Shown: positions 7,435-17,198 of the stretch, in pieces | How the letters are laid out: every line of letters begins with the position of its first letter | Numbering within the stretch: position 1 is the first letter of the stretch | NCBI GenBank assembly: GCA_022822405.1 | Contig: JAJEBT010000170.1 | Location: 1 to 64,000 of the forward strand | Direction of reading: 5' to 3' | Source of the DNA: Alphaproteobacteria bacterium | GTDB taxonomy: Bacteria; Pseudomonadota; Alphaproteobacteria; MPNO01; UBA830 | DNA length: 64,000 nucleotides | Program-made: the position numbers and the translations under genes | The notes under the pieces: generated by a model | What the model was told of the DNA's origin: nothing | Seen by the model: the letters and a program-made list of their open reading frames with translations, nothing else | The model's database searches: none

Positions 7435-8399
7435 GTCCGGCTTTCCCCCGCCCTGTGGCAGGCGCTCGCATGGCCGGGCGCGCGCAGGACGAGCGCCGGA
7501 AGTTCGTCGTGGCAGCGCCCGATCACGGACGGGCAGCGCGGAGCGAAGGGACAGCCGGCGGGCCGGCGGGCCGTGTCGGGAGGATCGCCGGGTATGGCCG
7601 CGAGGCTGTCGTCGTCGCGGTCGAGGCGCGGCACCGCCTGCAGGAGGCCGCTGGTATAGGGATGCTGCGGCGCCGCAAAGACGCGCCGCACCGGACCGCT
7701 TTCCATGATCCGGCCGCCATAGAGGACCATCACCTCGTCGCAGTTGCCGGCAACCAGGCCAGCATCGTGGGTCACGAGGATGATCGCGGTGCCGAACTCG
7801 GCTCGCATCCGGGCGAGCAGCTGCATGATCTGGGACTGCACCGTGACGTCGAGAGCGGTTGTCGGTTCATCGGCGATCAGCAGGCGCGGCCGGCACAGGA
7901 GCGCCATCGCGATCATGACGCGCTGGCGCATGCCGCCGGAGAACTCGTGGGGATACATGGTGATGCGCCGCCCTGCGTCGGGAAGGCCCATCGCGTCGAG
8001 GAGTTGCACCGCCTCGGCCAGCGCTTCGCGCGGTTTCATGCCGCTGTGGACGGTCAGCACTTCGGTCATCTGGTCCGAGATGCGCATGTACGGATTGAGC
8101 GAGGTCATCGGATCCTGGAAGATCATCGCGATCTGCCGTGCGCGCACCCGGTTGAGCGCGGCCTCTCCGAGCCCGAGGATCTCGGTGCCGTCGAATTCGA
8201 CCGACCCCGTCGCGGCGCCGTTGCGGGCGAGAAGGCCCATGATGGCGAACATGATCTGGCTCTTTCCGGAACCGCTCTCGCCGACGACGGCCACGGATTG
8301 CCCGGCGCTGACCGCGAGATCAACGCCGTTCACCGCGTTGACCTCGCCGTCGGCGGTCTCGAAAGACACATGCAGGTTGCGCACCTTCAGCAGGCTCAC
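7431..8399 (-). CDS. Opp/Dpp-type ABC transporter ATP-binding protein (OppD/DppD-like)
   Basis: 322 residues from GTG 8399. Walker A GESGSGKS is at 40–47, and the protein contains FQDPMTSLNPYM, signature FSGGMRQR, Walker B LLIADEPTTALD and switch ILVTHD. It ends with the cysteine motif CPFAPRCPSVIGRC typical of oligopeptide-importer ATPases. It is the first of two non-identical ATPases, as in canonical Opp/Dpp systems. It lies 3 bases downstream of the OppC-like permease stop. All catalytic motifs look intact. Confidence 0.92.
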   Translation of the reverse strand: MSLLKVRNLHVSFETADGEVNAVNGVDLAVSAGQSVAVVGESGSGKSQIMFAIMGLLARNGAATGSVEFDGTEILGLGEAALNRVRARQIAMIFQDPMTSLNPYMRISDQMTEVLTVHSGMKPREALAEAVQLLDAMGLPDAGRRITMYPHEFSGGMRQRVMIAMALLCRPRLLIADEPTTALDVTVQSQIMQLLARMRAEFGTAIILVTHDAGLVAGNCDEVMVLYGGRIMESGPVRRVFAAPQHPYTSGLLQAVPRLDRDDDSLAAIPGDPPDTARRPAGCPFAPRCPSVIGRCHDELPALVLRAPGHASACHRAGESRT

Positions 8400-8402
8400 G
8401 GC

Positions 8403-9335
8403 TCAACGGTCCCTGGGGTCGAGGGCATCGCGCAGCCCGTCGCCCACGAAGAAGAAGGAGAACAGCGTCGTGACGAAGAAGAACAGCGGGAACAGCAGTT
8501 GCCAGAGAGTGCCGTACTGCATCTGGCCGGCACCGTCATTGATCAGAGCGCCCCAGCTCGTGTTCGGTTCCTGAACTCCGAGTCCGAGAAAGCTGATGAA
8601 GCTTTCGTAGATGATCATCGAGGGCACCAGCAGCGTCGCGTAGACGATCACCACACCGAGCAGGTTGGGGATCACGTGCCGCATGATGATCCGGGTGGGC
8701 CGGACGCCGATGGCCACCGACGCCTCCACGAACTCCCTGTTCTTGATGCTGAGGGTCTGGCCCCGGGCGATGCGGGCCATGTCGAGCCAGCTGACCAGGC
8801 CGATGCCGATGAAGAGCATCAGGATGGATCGGCCGAACACGACCAGGAACACGATCAGCACGAACATGTAGGGGACGGCCATCAGTATGTCGACGACGCG
8901 CATCATCACGCTGTCGAGCCGCCCGCCGAAATAGCCGGCGGTAGCCCCGTAGAGCGTGCCGACGACGACCGAGATCAGGGCGCCGACGATGCCCACCATC
9001 AACGAGATCTGGGTGCCCTGCACGGTTCGCGCGAACAGGTCGCGCCCCAGCTTGTCGACCCCGAAATAGTGTCCGTTGCCGAGCGACGGCGCCCCGTCGC
9101 GGGCCACGTTGCCGAGCATTGACCAGTCGATCTCCTCGTTGGACCAAGGCGTGACCAGGTTGCCGAACAGCGCGAAGCCCGCGATCAGCGCGAGCGCGAC
9201 CAGCCCGGCCATGGCGGCGCGGTTGCGCAGGAAACGCGCGCGGGCGTCGTGCCACAGCGAGCGCCCGGGAGGAGTTCCCTCCGAAGCGTGTCCGGCGATT
9301 GCAGCGACGGTGCGTCGTCCGAAGATCAGTGGCAT
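8403..9335 (-). CDS. Opp/Dpp-type ABC transporter permease (OppC/DppC-like)
   Basis: 310 residues. The N-terminus has a cytoplasmic arm (LWHDARARFLRNRAAMAG) followed by a first membrane helix (LVALALIAGFALFGNLVTPW), the OppC_N pattern. GVDKLGRDLFARTVQGTQIS opens the binding-protein-dependent permease domain, and the coupling loop (EFVEASVAIG…IIMRHVIPNL) contacts the ATPases. Five to six hydrophobic segments are visible. It lies 4 bases after the OppB-like permease stop and forms the heterodimeric inner-membrane channel with it. Confidence 0.92.
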   Translation of the reverse strand: MPLIFGRRTVAAIAGHASEGTPPGRSLWHDARARFLRNRAAMAGLVALALIAGFALFGNLVTPWSNEEIDWSMLGNVARDGAPSLGNGHYFGVDKLGRDLFARTVQGTQISLMVGIVGALISVVVGTLYGATAGYFGGRLDSVMMRVVDILMAVPYMFVLIVFLVVFGRSILMLFIGIGLVSWLDMARIARGQTLSIKNREFVEASVAIGVRPTRIIMRHVIPNLLGVVIVYATLLVPSMIIYESFISFLGLGVQEPNTSWGALINDGAGQMQYGTLWQLLFPLFFFVTTLFSFFFVGDGLRDALDPRDR

Positions 9336-9339
9336 CGCG

Positions 9340-10263
9340 TCAGTACCTGATCCTGGGATCTATCCAGGCATAAAGGACGTCGACGAGGAGATTGAAGAGC
9401 AGGGTCAGCGCGCCGGTCAGGATCGTGATCCCCATCAGCACGGGGTAGTCGCGATTGAGCGCGGAATTGACGAAGAACTGCCCGATGCCGCCGGTGGCGA
9501 AAAACACGTCAATGACGACGGACCCCGTGACCATCGCCACGAACACCGGACCGAGATAGGAGATGACCGGAAGCATTGCCGGCTTGAGCGCATGGCGCAG
9601 CACGATGCGCCGCATCGGCAAGCCCTTCGCGCGGGCCGTGCGGATGAAATCGGCGTGCAGCACTTCCAGCATTGAGGCTCGCGTGATGCGTGCGATCGAT
9701 GCCATGAACGACGTCGAGAGCGCGATGACCGGCATGATGACGTAGGGCCAGTGCCCGCCCTGCCAGCCGCCCCCGGGCAGCCACCCCAGCCACAGCGTGA
9801 AGACCAGGGTGAGGATCGGCGCCATGACGAAGTTCGGCAGCACCTGGGCTCCGATCGAGACGCCCACGGCCAGAAAGTCGAGAATCGAGTTGTGGCGCAG
9901 CGCCGCCGCCACGCCGAGCGAGACGCCGGTAGCGACGGCGACTGCGAAGGACCACGCGCCGTAGGTCAGCGTCACCGGAAAACCCTGGCGAATGATGTCG
10001 TTGACCGTCTGGTCCGTGTAGCGGAAGGACGGGCCGAAATCGAACTGGGTGACGATCGAGACGACGTAACGCCAGATCTGCATGACGAGCGGCTGGTCCA
10101 GACCGTATTTGCGTTCGAGATTGGCGAGAATCTCGGGCGGCAGCGGGCGCTCGGAATCGAACGGTCCGCCCGGTGCCGCGTACATGAGCGCGTACGAGAC
10201 GATGATCAGGATCAGCAGGACCGGTATCGCTACGGCAAGCCGCCTGAGGACGTAGATCAGCAT
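9340..10263 (-). CDS. Opp/Dpp-type ABC transporter permease (OppB/DppB-like)
   Basis: 307 residues. It begins with MLIYVLRRLAVAIPVLLILI, the membrane anchor typical of OppB. The periplasmic loop with ERKYGLDQPL and the coupling motif DFIRTARAKGLPMRRIVLRH follow, then GSVVIDVFFATGGIGQFFVN. It forms the channel with the OppC-like subunit. It starts 48 bp downstream of the substrate-binding protein stop. Order SBP–B–C–D–F is the canonical Opp/Dpp operon order. Confidence 0.92.
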   Translation of the reverse strand: MLIYVLRRLAVAIPVLLILIIVSYALMYAAPGGPFDSERPLPPEILANLERKYGLDQPLVMQIWRYVVSIVTQFDFGPSFRYTDQTVNDIIRQGFPVTLTYGAWSFAVAVATGVSLGVAAALRHNSILDFLAVGVSIGAQVLPNFVMAPILTLVFTLWLGWLPGGGWQGGHWPYVIMPVIALSTSFMASIARITRASMLEVLHADFIRTARAKGLPMRRIVLRHALKPAMLPVISYLGPVFVAMVTGSVVIDVFFATGGIGQFFVNSALNRDYPVLMGITILTGALTLLFNLLVDVLYAWIDPRIRY

Positions 10264-10311
10264 TCCGCCGTCCGCGGGGCCGGCGCCGTCCCGCCGAGGC
10301 GCCGGCCGGGG

Positions 10312-11949
10312 CTATTTCGCGACGCGGTAGAGGTTCTTCGAATACCAGTTGTTTTCCACATTGTCGTACGGCCAGCCCTTGATGTCGTCCGACAGCAGGA
10401 ACGTGTTGGCGTAGTGGTAGATTGGCACGATCGCCATGTCCTCGGCCGCGATCCGCTCCACCTCGGCATAGATGCCGGACGGGTCCTTCGCCGTCTTCGA
10501 TTTCCGCATCAGCTCGTCGACTTTGGCGTTCGAGTACTTGCCGACATTGGCGCCGTGGGTGGTGGTGAGGAGGTCGAGGAAGGTCGAGGCCTCGTTGTAG
10601 TCGCCACACCAGCCCGAGCGTGCGATGTCGAACTGCTGGCTGGCGCGGATCTTGAGGTAGGTCTTCCACTCGAAATTGGCCAGTTCCGTCCTGACGCCGA
10701 GCTTCTGTTTCCACATCTGGCTGATCACGGTGGCGACCTGCTTGTGGGATTCCGAGGTGTTGTAGATCAGCCTGAGCTTGAGAGTTCCCACGCCGGATTC
10801 GGCCATCAGCTTCCTGGCCTTGCCATCGCGCTCGGCCTGGCTGAGCTTGCTGTAGGCGATGTCGGGCATCATGAAGCCCGCGGTCTTGAAATGGGTGAAG
10901 TTGTAGGCTGGCCACTGGCCGCCCTTGAGCACCTGCCTGACGATGACGTCACGGTCGATGGCAAGACTCAGCGCCCTGCGGACACGCACGTCGCGAAGCG
11001 CCGGGTTGCCGCTCCGGGAATGGTTGATCGCGTAGTAGTAGGAGCACAGGCGCGGCACGCTGACGGCCTCGGCGGGCCGCTCCTTCTTCAGCCGCGGGTA
11101 CTGCCCGGGCGGAAGCGGCTCGAGATGGTCGAGTTCTCCGGCGCGGTAGCGGGTCAGCGCCTGGTTGTCGTCGTTTATGACCAGTCCGGTCACTTTCTCG
11201 ATGATGACCCTGCCAGCGTCCCAGTACATCGGGTTCCGGACGCGCGTGTGATACTCGTTCAGCACCAGCTTCTCGAGGGTATAGGCGCCATTGGAGACGA
11301 TCTTGCCGGGCGCGGTCCAGTCGGCGCCATGGGCTTCCACCGTCGGACGGTGCACCGGATACAAGGTCGCGTAGGTCGTCATCGCCGGGAAATAGGGAAG
11401 CGGCGCTTCAAGCCGGACCCTGAGCGTGCGGTCGTCGGGAGCGCTCACACCGAGTTCCGCCGGGGGCCGGTTTCCCGCCAGGATCTCCCTGGCGTTCACG
11501 ATCCCTGTAAGCTTGAGATACCAGCCATAGGGAGACGCTGTCGCGGGGTCGGCGGCGCGGCGCCAGGCGTAGACGAAATCATGCGCCGTCACCGGATCGC
11601 CGTTGGACCACCGCGCGTTGTCGCGCAGCGTGAAGGTGTAGGTCGTGTTGCCGCCGGACACCGTATAGCCGGTGGCTACGCCCGGCACGAGCCGGCCCTT
11701 CGCATCCTGGTTCAGGAGCCCCTCGAAGATATCGCGGATCACGTGAAAACCGGCGACCTCCTCGTTCAACTGCGGATCGAGCGTGGGGAACTGGTCGAGC
11801 AGCCGGTAGGTGAAGGTCTGGTTGTCCGACAACCGCTCGCCGGTCTCGGGGTGGACACCGGCGGCGCCTGCCGGCAGGGCGGCTGCCATGGCGACGAGAA
11901 CTGCCGCAATCCATGTCAGCTTCAGAGGCCGTGTCGCCGTGTTCCACAT
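10312..11949 (-). CDS. Extracellular solute-binding protein, family 5 (OppA-like)
   Basis: 545 residues. Residues about 1–30 form a signal peptide (basic MWNTATRPLKLTW, hydrophobic IAAVLVAMAAALPAGAAG). The mature protein has the family 5 hallmarks: LDPQLNEEVAGFHVIRDIFE, then YTFTLRDNARWSNGDPVTAHD, and later RRALSLAIDRDVI. It captures a peptide or similar ligand in the periplasm and delivers it to the permeases encoded next. The motif DPVTAHDFVYAWRR is common in oligopeptide-binding OppA proteins, so peptides are the most likely cargo. Confidence 0.9.
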   Translation of the reverse strand: MWNTATRPLKLTWIAAVLVAMAAALPAGAAGVHPETGERLSDNQTFTYRLLDQFPTLDPQLNEEVAGFHVIRDIFEGLLNQDAKGRLVPGVATGYTVSGGNTTYTFTLRDNARWSNGDPVTAHDFVYAWRRAADPATASPYGWYLKLTGIVNAREILAGNRPPAELGVSAPDDRTLRVRLEAPLPYFPAMTTYATLYPVHRPTVEAHGADWTAPGKIVSNGAYTLEKLVLNEYHTRVRNPMYWDAGRVIIEKVTGLVINDDNQALTRYRAGELDHLEPLPPGQYPRLKKERPAEAVSVPRLCSYYYAINHSRSGNPALRDVRVRRALSLAIDRDVIVRQVLKGGQWPAYNFTHFKTAGFMMPDIAYSKLSQAERDGKARKLMAESGVGTLKLRLIYNTSESHKQVATVISQMWKQKLGVRTELANFEWKTYLKIRASQQFDIARSGWCGDYNEASTFLDLLTTTHGANVGKYSNAKVDELMRKSKTAKDPSGIYAEVERIAAEDMAIVPIYHYANTFLLSDDIKGWPYDNVENNWYSKNLYRVAK

Positions 11950-12169
11950 GTGTCTTTCCGGGATTGTGGTTGCCTGCGGTCCGGTCCCGGCGGGCTCCCG
12001 CCGGCTGCAGACCGGTGCCGCTGATGCGTACTGCCGTACGCGCCGTTCCCGATTATCAGGATTTCGGCCGTGACGGGCAAGCCGTCGGACCGGGACTGCA
12101 GGCGTCGGTGTCGGCGCTACGCCGGCGGGGGGCTTCGGTTCTGCCGTTCTCGCCGGTGCCGCCGGAGGG

Positions 12170-14038
12170 CTATCGCGCGTCCGCTCCCGCCCTTCTCTTC
12201 TCTTCCCACCACGTCTCGAGGACGGTTCCGTAGAGCGGCGTGACCTCGGGCCGGCCGAATCGGTTCCAGTAGGCTATGCGGTCGGTCTTCGCGTGGTAGA
12301 GCGGGATGAAATAGTGGCCCCACAACAGCACACGGTCCATGGCGCGGACGGTATTGGCAAAGGCTTCGCGCCCGCGGGCCTTGGTCATGAGGTCGATGAG
12401 GCCGTCGACGACCGGCTCACGGATTCCGGGATAGTTGCGCGTGCCTTCCACGTCCGCGGCGGCGCTGCCCCAGTAGAAGGCCTGTTCGTTCCCGGGCGAC
12501 AGCGACATCCCCCAGCGGTAGATGATCATGTCGAAGTCGTAGGCGGTCAGGCGGTTCTGGTATTGCGACGAATCGACGGTGCGGACCTCCGCATCGATCC
12601 CGAGCCGTTTGAGGTTGCGGGCGAACGCCAGCGACAGCTTCTTCTTCTCCGGATCAACGAGCAGGATCTCGAAAGCCATGGGCAATCCGTCCGGTCCGCG
12701 CCTGAGTTTCCCGTCGCTGACGCTCCATCCTGCTCCGGCGAGCAGATCCCTGGCCGTCTTGAGATTGGCGCGCGCCCGCCCGCCGTCTCCGGGCGGCGCG
12801 TACGGCCTCTCGAACAGCTCCGGCGGCAGTCGTTGGCGATGGGGCTTCAGCAGGTCGAGTTCGCCTCCCGCCGGCACGCCGCGCGAGGCGAGTTCCGAGT
12901 TGTCGAAGATGCTGCGGGTGCGGGCATATGCGTTCCGCAGCAGGGTCTTGTTGATCCAGGTGAAGTCGAGGGCGTGCGCCAGCGCAAAACGCACCGTGCG
13001 GTCGGCAAAGATTTCCCGTCGCGTGTTGAAGGCCAGGGCCAGCATCCCCGACGGTCGGCCGTGCGGGACGACCTCGAGCTTGACACGGTCTCCCTTCGCG
13101 GCCGGAAAGCGGTATGCGGTCGCCCAGCGCGTGGCCGAGTATTCGCGGCGCAGGTCGTAAAGCCCGGCCCTGAAGGCCTCCATCATGACGCTGTCGTCCC
13201 GGTAGTAGTCGTACCGGATGCGGTCGAAATTGTACTGGCCGCGGTTTATGGGGAGGTGCCGGCCCCAGTAGTCCGGGTTCCGCCTGTAGGTAATGCTGCG
13301 CCCGGCGTCGAGCGTCTCGACGGTATAGGGTCCGGTGCCAAGCGGCGGCTTGAGTGTCGTCCTGTCGAAGGGCGCGGCCGAGAAATGGGCTTTCGACAGC
13401 ACCGGCATGAGGCCGATGATGAGCGGCAGTTCCCGGTCCGGCTCGTCGGCATCGAACACGAAACGCACGGTGCGGTCGTCGGGGCGCTCCAGGCGTTTGA
13501 CCTTGCGGTAATAGAGCCGGTGGTTGGGCCGGCCCTTTTCCTTCAGCGTCTCCCAGGAAAACACGACGTCGTCCGCGGTGACCGGGCTGCCGTCATGGAA
13601 GCGCGCCTCCGTCCGCAGCCTGAACGCGATCGAGGAGCGGTCGTCGGGCATCTCGACCGATTCCGCGATCAGGCCGTAGAGCGAGAACGGCTCGTCCCAG
13701 CTCCGCTTCATGAGGCTTTCGAACATCAGGTGCCGTCCGTGCGCCTTGGCGCCCTTGACCATGAAGGGGTTGAGGTTGTCGAAGGTGCCGATGACGGCGA
13801 GTCGAAGTTCCCCGCCCTTGGGGGCGTCGGGATTCACGTAGTCAAGATGGCGGAAGTCGGCAGCGTATCGAGGCGCGCCATGCATTGCGATCCCGTGTGT
13901 CTCGCCCGCTGCGGCGGGGCTGCTGGCGACCGACAGGGCAATGAAGGCGGCGGCAAGACACGCCGGCACCGTTGTCCCGATGCCGGCACCTCGGGCTGGC
14001 CCCCGTCCCGGTGCCGATCCGGCACGCTTGTCGCACAT
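12170..14038 (-). CDS. YejA-like extracellular solute-binding protein
   Basis: 622 residues from ATG 14038; upstream codons in the same frame are low-complexity and would hide the signal peptide. A signal sequence (about 25–50, VPACLAAAFIALSVASSPAAAG) precedes HGIAMHGAPRYAADFRHLDY and NPDAPKGGELRLAVIGTFDN, the signature of YejA/microcin C-type binding proteins. Later motifs DEPFSLYGLIAESVEMPDD and PRSIFDNSELA-type text (TRSIFDNSELASRG) agree. No yejB, yejE or yejF partner is nearby; the only linked permeases and ATPases are the Opp-type genes downstream. It is therefore either an alternative receptor for that channel or works with a distant one. It is separated from the OppA-like gene by 220 bp. 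Confidence 0.85.
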   Translation of the reverse strand: MCDKRAGSAPGRGPARGAGIGTTVPACLAAAFIALSVASSPAAAGETHGIAMHGAPRYAADFRHLDYVNPDAPKGGELRLAVIGTFDNLNPFMVKGAKAHGRHLMFESLMKRSWDEPFSLYGLIAESVEMPDDRSSIAFRLRTEARFHDGSPVTADDVVFSWETLKEKGRPNHRLYYRKVKRLERPDDRTVRFVFDADEPDRELPLIIGLMPVLSKAHFSAAPFDRTTLKPPLGTGPYTVETLDAGRSITYRRNPDYWGRHLPINRGQYNFDRIRYDYYRDDSVMMEAFRAGLYDLRREYSATRWATAYRFPAAKGDRVKLEVVPHGRPSGMLALAFNTRREIFADRTVRFALAHALDFTWINKTLLRNAYARTRSIFDNSELASRGVPAGGELDLLKPHRQRLPPELFERPYAPPGDGGRARANLKTARDLLAGAGWSVSDGKLRRGPDGLPMAFEILLVDPEKKKLSLAFARNLKRLGIDAEVRTVDSSQYQNRLTAYDFDMIIYRWGMSLSPGNEQAFYWGSAAADVEGTRNYPGIREPVVDGLIDLMTKARGREAFANTVRAMDRVLLWGHYFIPLYHAKTDRIAYWNRFGRPEVTPLYGTVLETWWEEKRRAGADAR

Positions 14039-14250
14039 GGTCTTCAAGACTGCTCTCCCGCCCTGCCGCTGCTTCCGGCCTCCATCGTACCGCGAAGCGC
14101 GATGCCGGGTCGAGGAGACCGGGCATCGCCTCTGTGGCGCGCCGCCTTCCGGTTCCGCGTCCGTTTCCGGATCAGTTGCCGGGGGCCGGTCGGATATCGG
14201 TCCGCCGTTATTGTGATATGATCCCGGCCTTGCCATCCGGAGGTTCCGAC

Positions 14251-15426
14251 ATGCCTGTCATCAACCGCATCGCCGAATTTCACAAGGAGATGATCGCCTG
14301 GCGACGGCACATTCATGCGCATCCGGAAACCGCCTTCGAGGAACACCAGACCTCCGATTACGTGGCGCTCCGCCTCCATGAATTCGGCGTCGACGTCCAT
14401 CGCGGCCTCGCCGGAACCGGCGTCGTCGGAACGCTGAAGGGGAATCGGGCGGATGGCCCGGCCATCGGGCTCCGCGCCGACATGGACGCTCTCGACATCG
14501 AAGAGAAGAACGAGGTCGAGCACAGGTCGCAGAACCCCGGCAAGATGCATGCCTGCGGGCATGATGGACATACCGCGATGCTGCTCGGCGCGGCCAAGTA
14601 TCTCGCCGAGACACGGAACTTCGCCGGGACCGTGCACTTCATCTTTCAGCCCGCCGAGGAGAACGAGGGCGGTGCCCAGGTCATGGTGCAGGATGGCTTG
14701 TTCGAGAAGTTCCCTGTCGAATCCGTCTACGGAATGCACAATATGCCCGGCATTCCGGTCGGCGAGTTCGCCGTGCGGTCCGGACCGATCATGGCGGCGT
14801 CCGATCTGTTCGAGATCAACCTGACGGGAACCGGAACCCATGCAGCGACGCCGAATCTCGGCCGCGACGCCATCGTGGCCGGCGCTCAGCTCATTACGGC
14901 GCTTCAGACCATCCGCAGCCGCACGACCAGCCCATTCGACGCGGCAGTGGTCTCGGTCACCCAGATGCGTGCAGGCACTACCTGGAACGTCATTCCGGAA
15001 GAGATCGTGGTGCGGGGCACGGCGCGCACCTTCAGCAGCCGTGTCCAGAGCCACGTCGAGGCCGAGATCCGGCGGATTGCCGACGGCGTGGCGCGAACCT
15101 TCGACGTCGCCGCCAAGGTCCGCTACGAGCACCACTATCCGGCGACCGTGAACACGCCCGAAGAGACCGGCCTCACCACCGACGTCGCACGGGAGGTGGC
15201 CGGTTCGGGCAAGGTGTCGCTCGACAAGGATCCGATGATGGGGGCAGAGGATTTCGCGTTCATGCTGAACGAGAAGCCGGGCGTCTACATGTGGATCGGC
15301 AACGGTCCGCGCGACGGCGGATGCATGCTGCACAATCCGCATTACGACTTCAACGACGATATCCTGCCGCTCGGCGCAAGCTACTGGTCGCGCCTGGTCG
15401 AGACCCGGCTCCAGGACGCGGGCTGA
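14251..15426 (+). CDS. M20-family amidohydrolase (hippurate hydrolase/N-acyl-amino acid deacylase-like)
   Basis: 391 residues from ATG 14251, preceded by a good GGAGG ribosome site. WRRHIHAHPETAFEEH begins the protein. The dinuclear-metal ligands appear in MHACGHDGHTAMLLG (Cys, His), FQPAEENEGGAQVM (Glu-Glu) and late in HNPHYDFNDD (His). A dimerisation lid lies between about 180 and 295. Family members split N-acyl or N-carbamoyl amino acids, peptidic conjugates or indole-3-acetyl conjugates. No signal peptide is present, so it acts on imported substrates. It is divergent from the YejA-like binding protein, across 212 bp, which suggests the transporter feeds it. Confidence 0.86.
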   Translation: MPVINRIAEFHKEMIAWRRHIHAHPETAFEEHQTSDYVALRLHEFGVDVHRGLAGTGVVGTLKGNRADGPAIGLRADMDALDIEEKNEVEHRSQNPGKMHACGHDGHTAMLLGAAKYLAETRNFAGTVHFIFQPAEENEGGAQVMVQDGLFEKFPVESVYGMHNMPGIPVGEFAVRSGPIMAASDLFEINLTGTGTHAATPNLGRDAIVAGAQLITALQTIRSRTTSPFDAAVVSVTQMRAGTTWNVIPEEIVVRGTARTFSSRVQSHVEAEIRRIADGVARTFDVAAKVRYEHHYPATVNTPEETGLTTDVAREVAGSGKVSLDKDPMMGAEDFAFMLNEKPGVYMWIGNGPRDGGCMLHNPHYDFNDDILPLGASYWSRLVETRLQDAG

Positions 15427-15592
15427 CGCGGGGCCGCGCCGGACGCGCGCCGGCTCTCCGAACGGACCGGCCGGCGGCAGCCGTCCCCGCCCCCGCCCCG
15501 CCAGCGGTCTTCCGGTTTCCCAGGCGCCGGGGCGCGGTTGACTTGCCGGCGTCCATTGCTGACAGTCGGTCGCGGCGTACAGGAGAACTCTC

Positions 15593-17170
15593 ATGGCATC
15601 CGATGTCTTCGCGGGCGTGCGTCTGGCACGCTCGCCGGTCTACGGCACCCGCGGCATGGTCGTCTCGGGGCATTCCCTGGCCTCCACCGCGGGGTTGAGA
15701 ACGCTGGACCGCGGCGGGTCCGTGGTCGACGCGATGATTTCGACATCGGCCGCCCTGTCGGTGACAATTCAGCAGGCAACCTCGCTCGGCGGCGACGCGT
15801 TCTTTCTCTATCACGATGCCGGAGAAGGGAAGACGGTCGGGCTCAACGCCACGGGCCACGCTCCCGACGGCGCGACGACGGACTATTACGCGGCCGGTAT
15901 TCCGTCTCGGGGCCCGAACGCGGTGAGCCTTCCCGGCATGGTACGGGGCTGGGAACGGCTCCACGAGAGATACGGGGTCCTCCCGTGGCCGGGCTTGTTC
16001 GAAGACGCAATCGAACTGGCCGAGGCGCATCCTGCATCGCGCGTGCTGACGGCCGGGCTCGACCTGTTCCGTGACGACGTGCGCGCGGATGAGGGCTGCC
16101 GGGCACTCTATTTCTCCGGTGACGACCGCATCCGGGCCGGCGACATATTGCGCCAGCCGGCCCTCGCCGAAACGCTTCGCAGGATCGCCGCCGGCGGCAG
16201 CGCCGCCTTCTACGAAGGAGAGATCGCGGAAACCCTCGGCGCATGCATCGCGGAGCATGGCGGTCTGCTCGATGCCGGACAGTTCGCGGGTTACGAACCC
16301 GAATGGGTCGAACCGCTGTCGACCGACTATCGCGGCCTTGCGGTTCGGGTCATGCCCCCCAACTCCTACGGCATGCTGATGCTCATGCAGCTCAACGGCC
16401 TGTCGGGTCTGCGATCCGAACAGCTGGCCGGCGACGATACCGACCGGCTGGACTATCTGATTCGGGCGATGCAGGCCGCGTTTGCGGCCGGGCAGCCCTA
16501 CATCGCCGACCCGCGCGGTGCGGACATCCCGGTCGACAGGCTTCTCGGCGCGGAGATGACCCGGCAACTCCAGGACTGCGTCGTCAACGGCGCGCCTCCG
16601 ACGACATTCCGAAACGGCGGCGGAACATCGTGCATCGTGATCGCGGACGGCCGGGGCAACGCGATGTCCGTGGTCCAGAGCGTGTTCCACGTGTTCGGCA
16701 GCGCCTTCCTCGATCCGGGTACCGGAATCCTGATGAACAACAGGATGACCGGTTTCCGGGTCGATCCCGGGGACAGAAGGTGTGTGGCGCCGCGCATGCG
16801 GCCGCCCCATACCCTGAATCCGGTCATGGTCCTGCAGGACGGTCGGCCGAGATACCTGATGACGACGCCCGGCGGCCCGGGACAGACCCTATCGATGGTT
16901 CAGGTCCTGACCAATCTCGTCGACCGCGGCATGGAACTGACCGCGGCCGTGGAGGCGCCGCGCTGGAGCGTCAGCCTCGATGGCGAGTTCCTGCTCGAGG
17001 AAGGCTATCCCGAAACGGTTGCGCGGGGGCTCGAGGAACGCGGACACAAGGTTGCGCACGGGTCGGGTTCGTCCTATTTCGGGTCGGCAAAGACCATAGA
17101 GGTCCTTGCCGACGGCGTGCTCGCGGGCGGCGCCGACACCCGGAGAGAGGCCTACGCGGCCGGCCGCTGA
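15593..17170 (+). CDS. Gamma-glutamyltransferase-family Ntn-hydrolase
   Basis: 525 residues from ATG 15593 with AGGAG just upstream. The N-terminal part has GMVVSGHSLASTAG and GGSVVDAMISTSAALSV, matching the substrate pocket region. Self-cleavage would occur before Thr345 in NGGGTSCIVIADGRGNAMS, which becomes the nucleophile. The C-terminal part holds MNNRMTGF and TTPGGPGQTLSMVQV. No signal peptide is visible, unlike periplasmic GGTs, so it is probably cytoplasmic. Relatives hydrolyse gamma-glutamyl amides, acyl-homoserine lactone analogues or cephalosporin side chains. The M20 enzyme upstream and two further hydrolases downstream suggest a dedicated amide-degradation route. Confidence 0.83.
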   Translation: MASDVFAGVRLARSPVYGTRGMVVSGHSLASTAGLRTLDRGGSVVDAMISTSAALSVTIQQATSLGGDAFFLYHDAGEGKTVGLNATGHAPDGATTDYYAAGIPSRGPNAVSLPGMVRGWERLHERYGVLPWPGLFEDAIELAEAHPASRVLTAGLDLFRDDVRADEGCRALYFSGDDRIRAGDILRQPALAETLRRIAAGGSAAFYEGEIAETLGACIAEHGGLLDAGQFAGYEPEWVEPLSTDYRGLAVRVMPPNSYGMLMLMQLNGLSGLRSEQLAGDDTDRLDYLIRAMQAAFAAGQPYIADPRGADIPVDRLLGAEMTRQLQDCVVNGAPPTTFRNGGGTSCIVIADGRGNAMSVVQSVFHVFGSAFLDPGTGILMNNRMTGFRVDPGDRRCVAPRMRPPHTLNPVMVLQDGRPRYLMTTPGGPGQTLSMVQVLTNLVDRGMELTAAVEAPRWSVSLDGEFLLEEGYPETVARGLEERGHKVAHGSGSSYFGSAKTIEVLADGVLAGGADTRREAYAAGR

Positions 17171-17198
17171 TCTGCCGCCTGCCGGAACGGGGAAAGGC

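Noticed and set aside
9751-12024. 757-codon open frame on the plus strand
   Set aside because: Antisense to the OppB-like and binding-protein genes; no motif, typical shadow.
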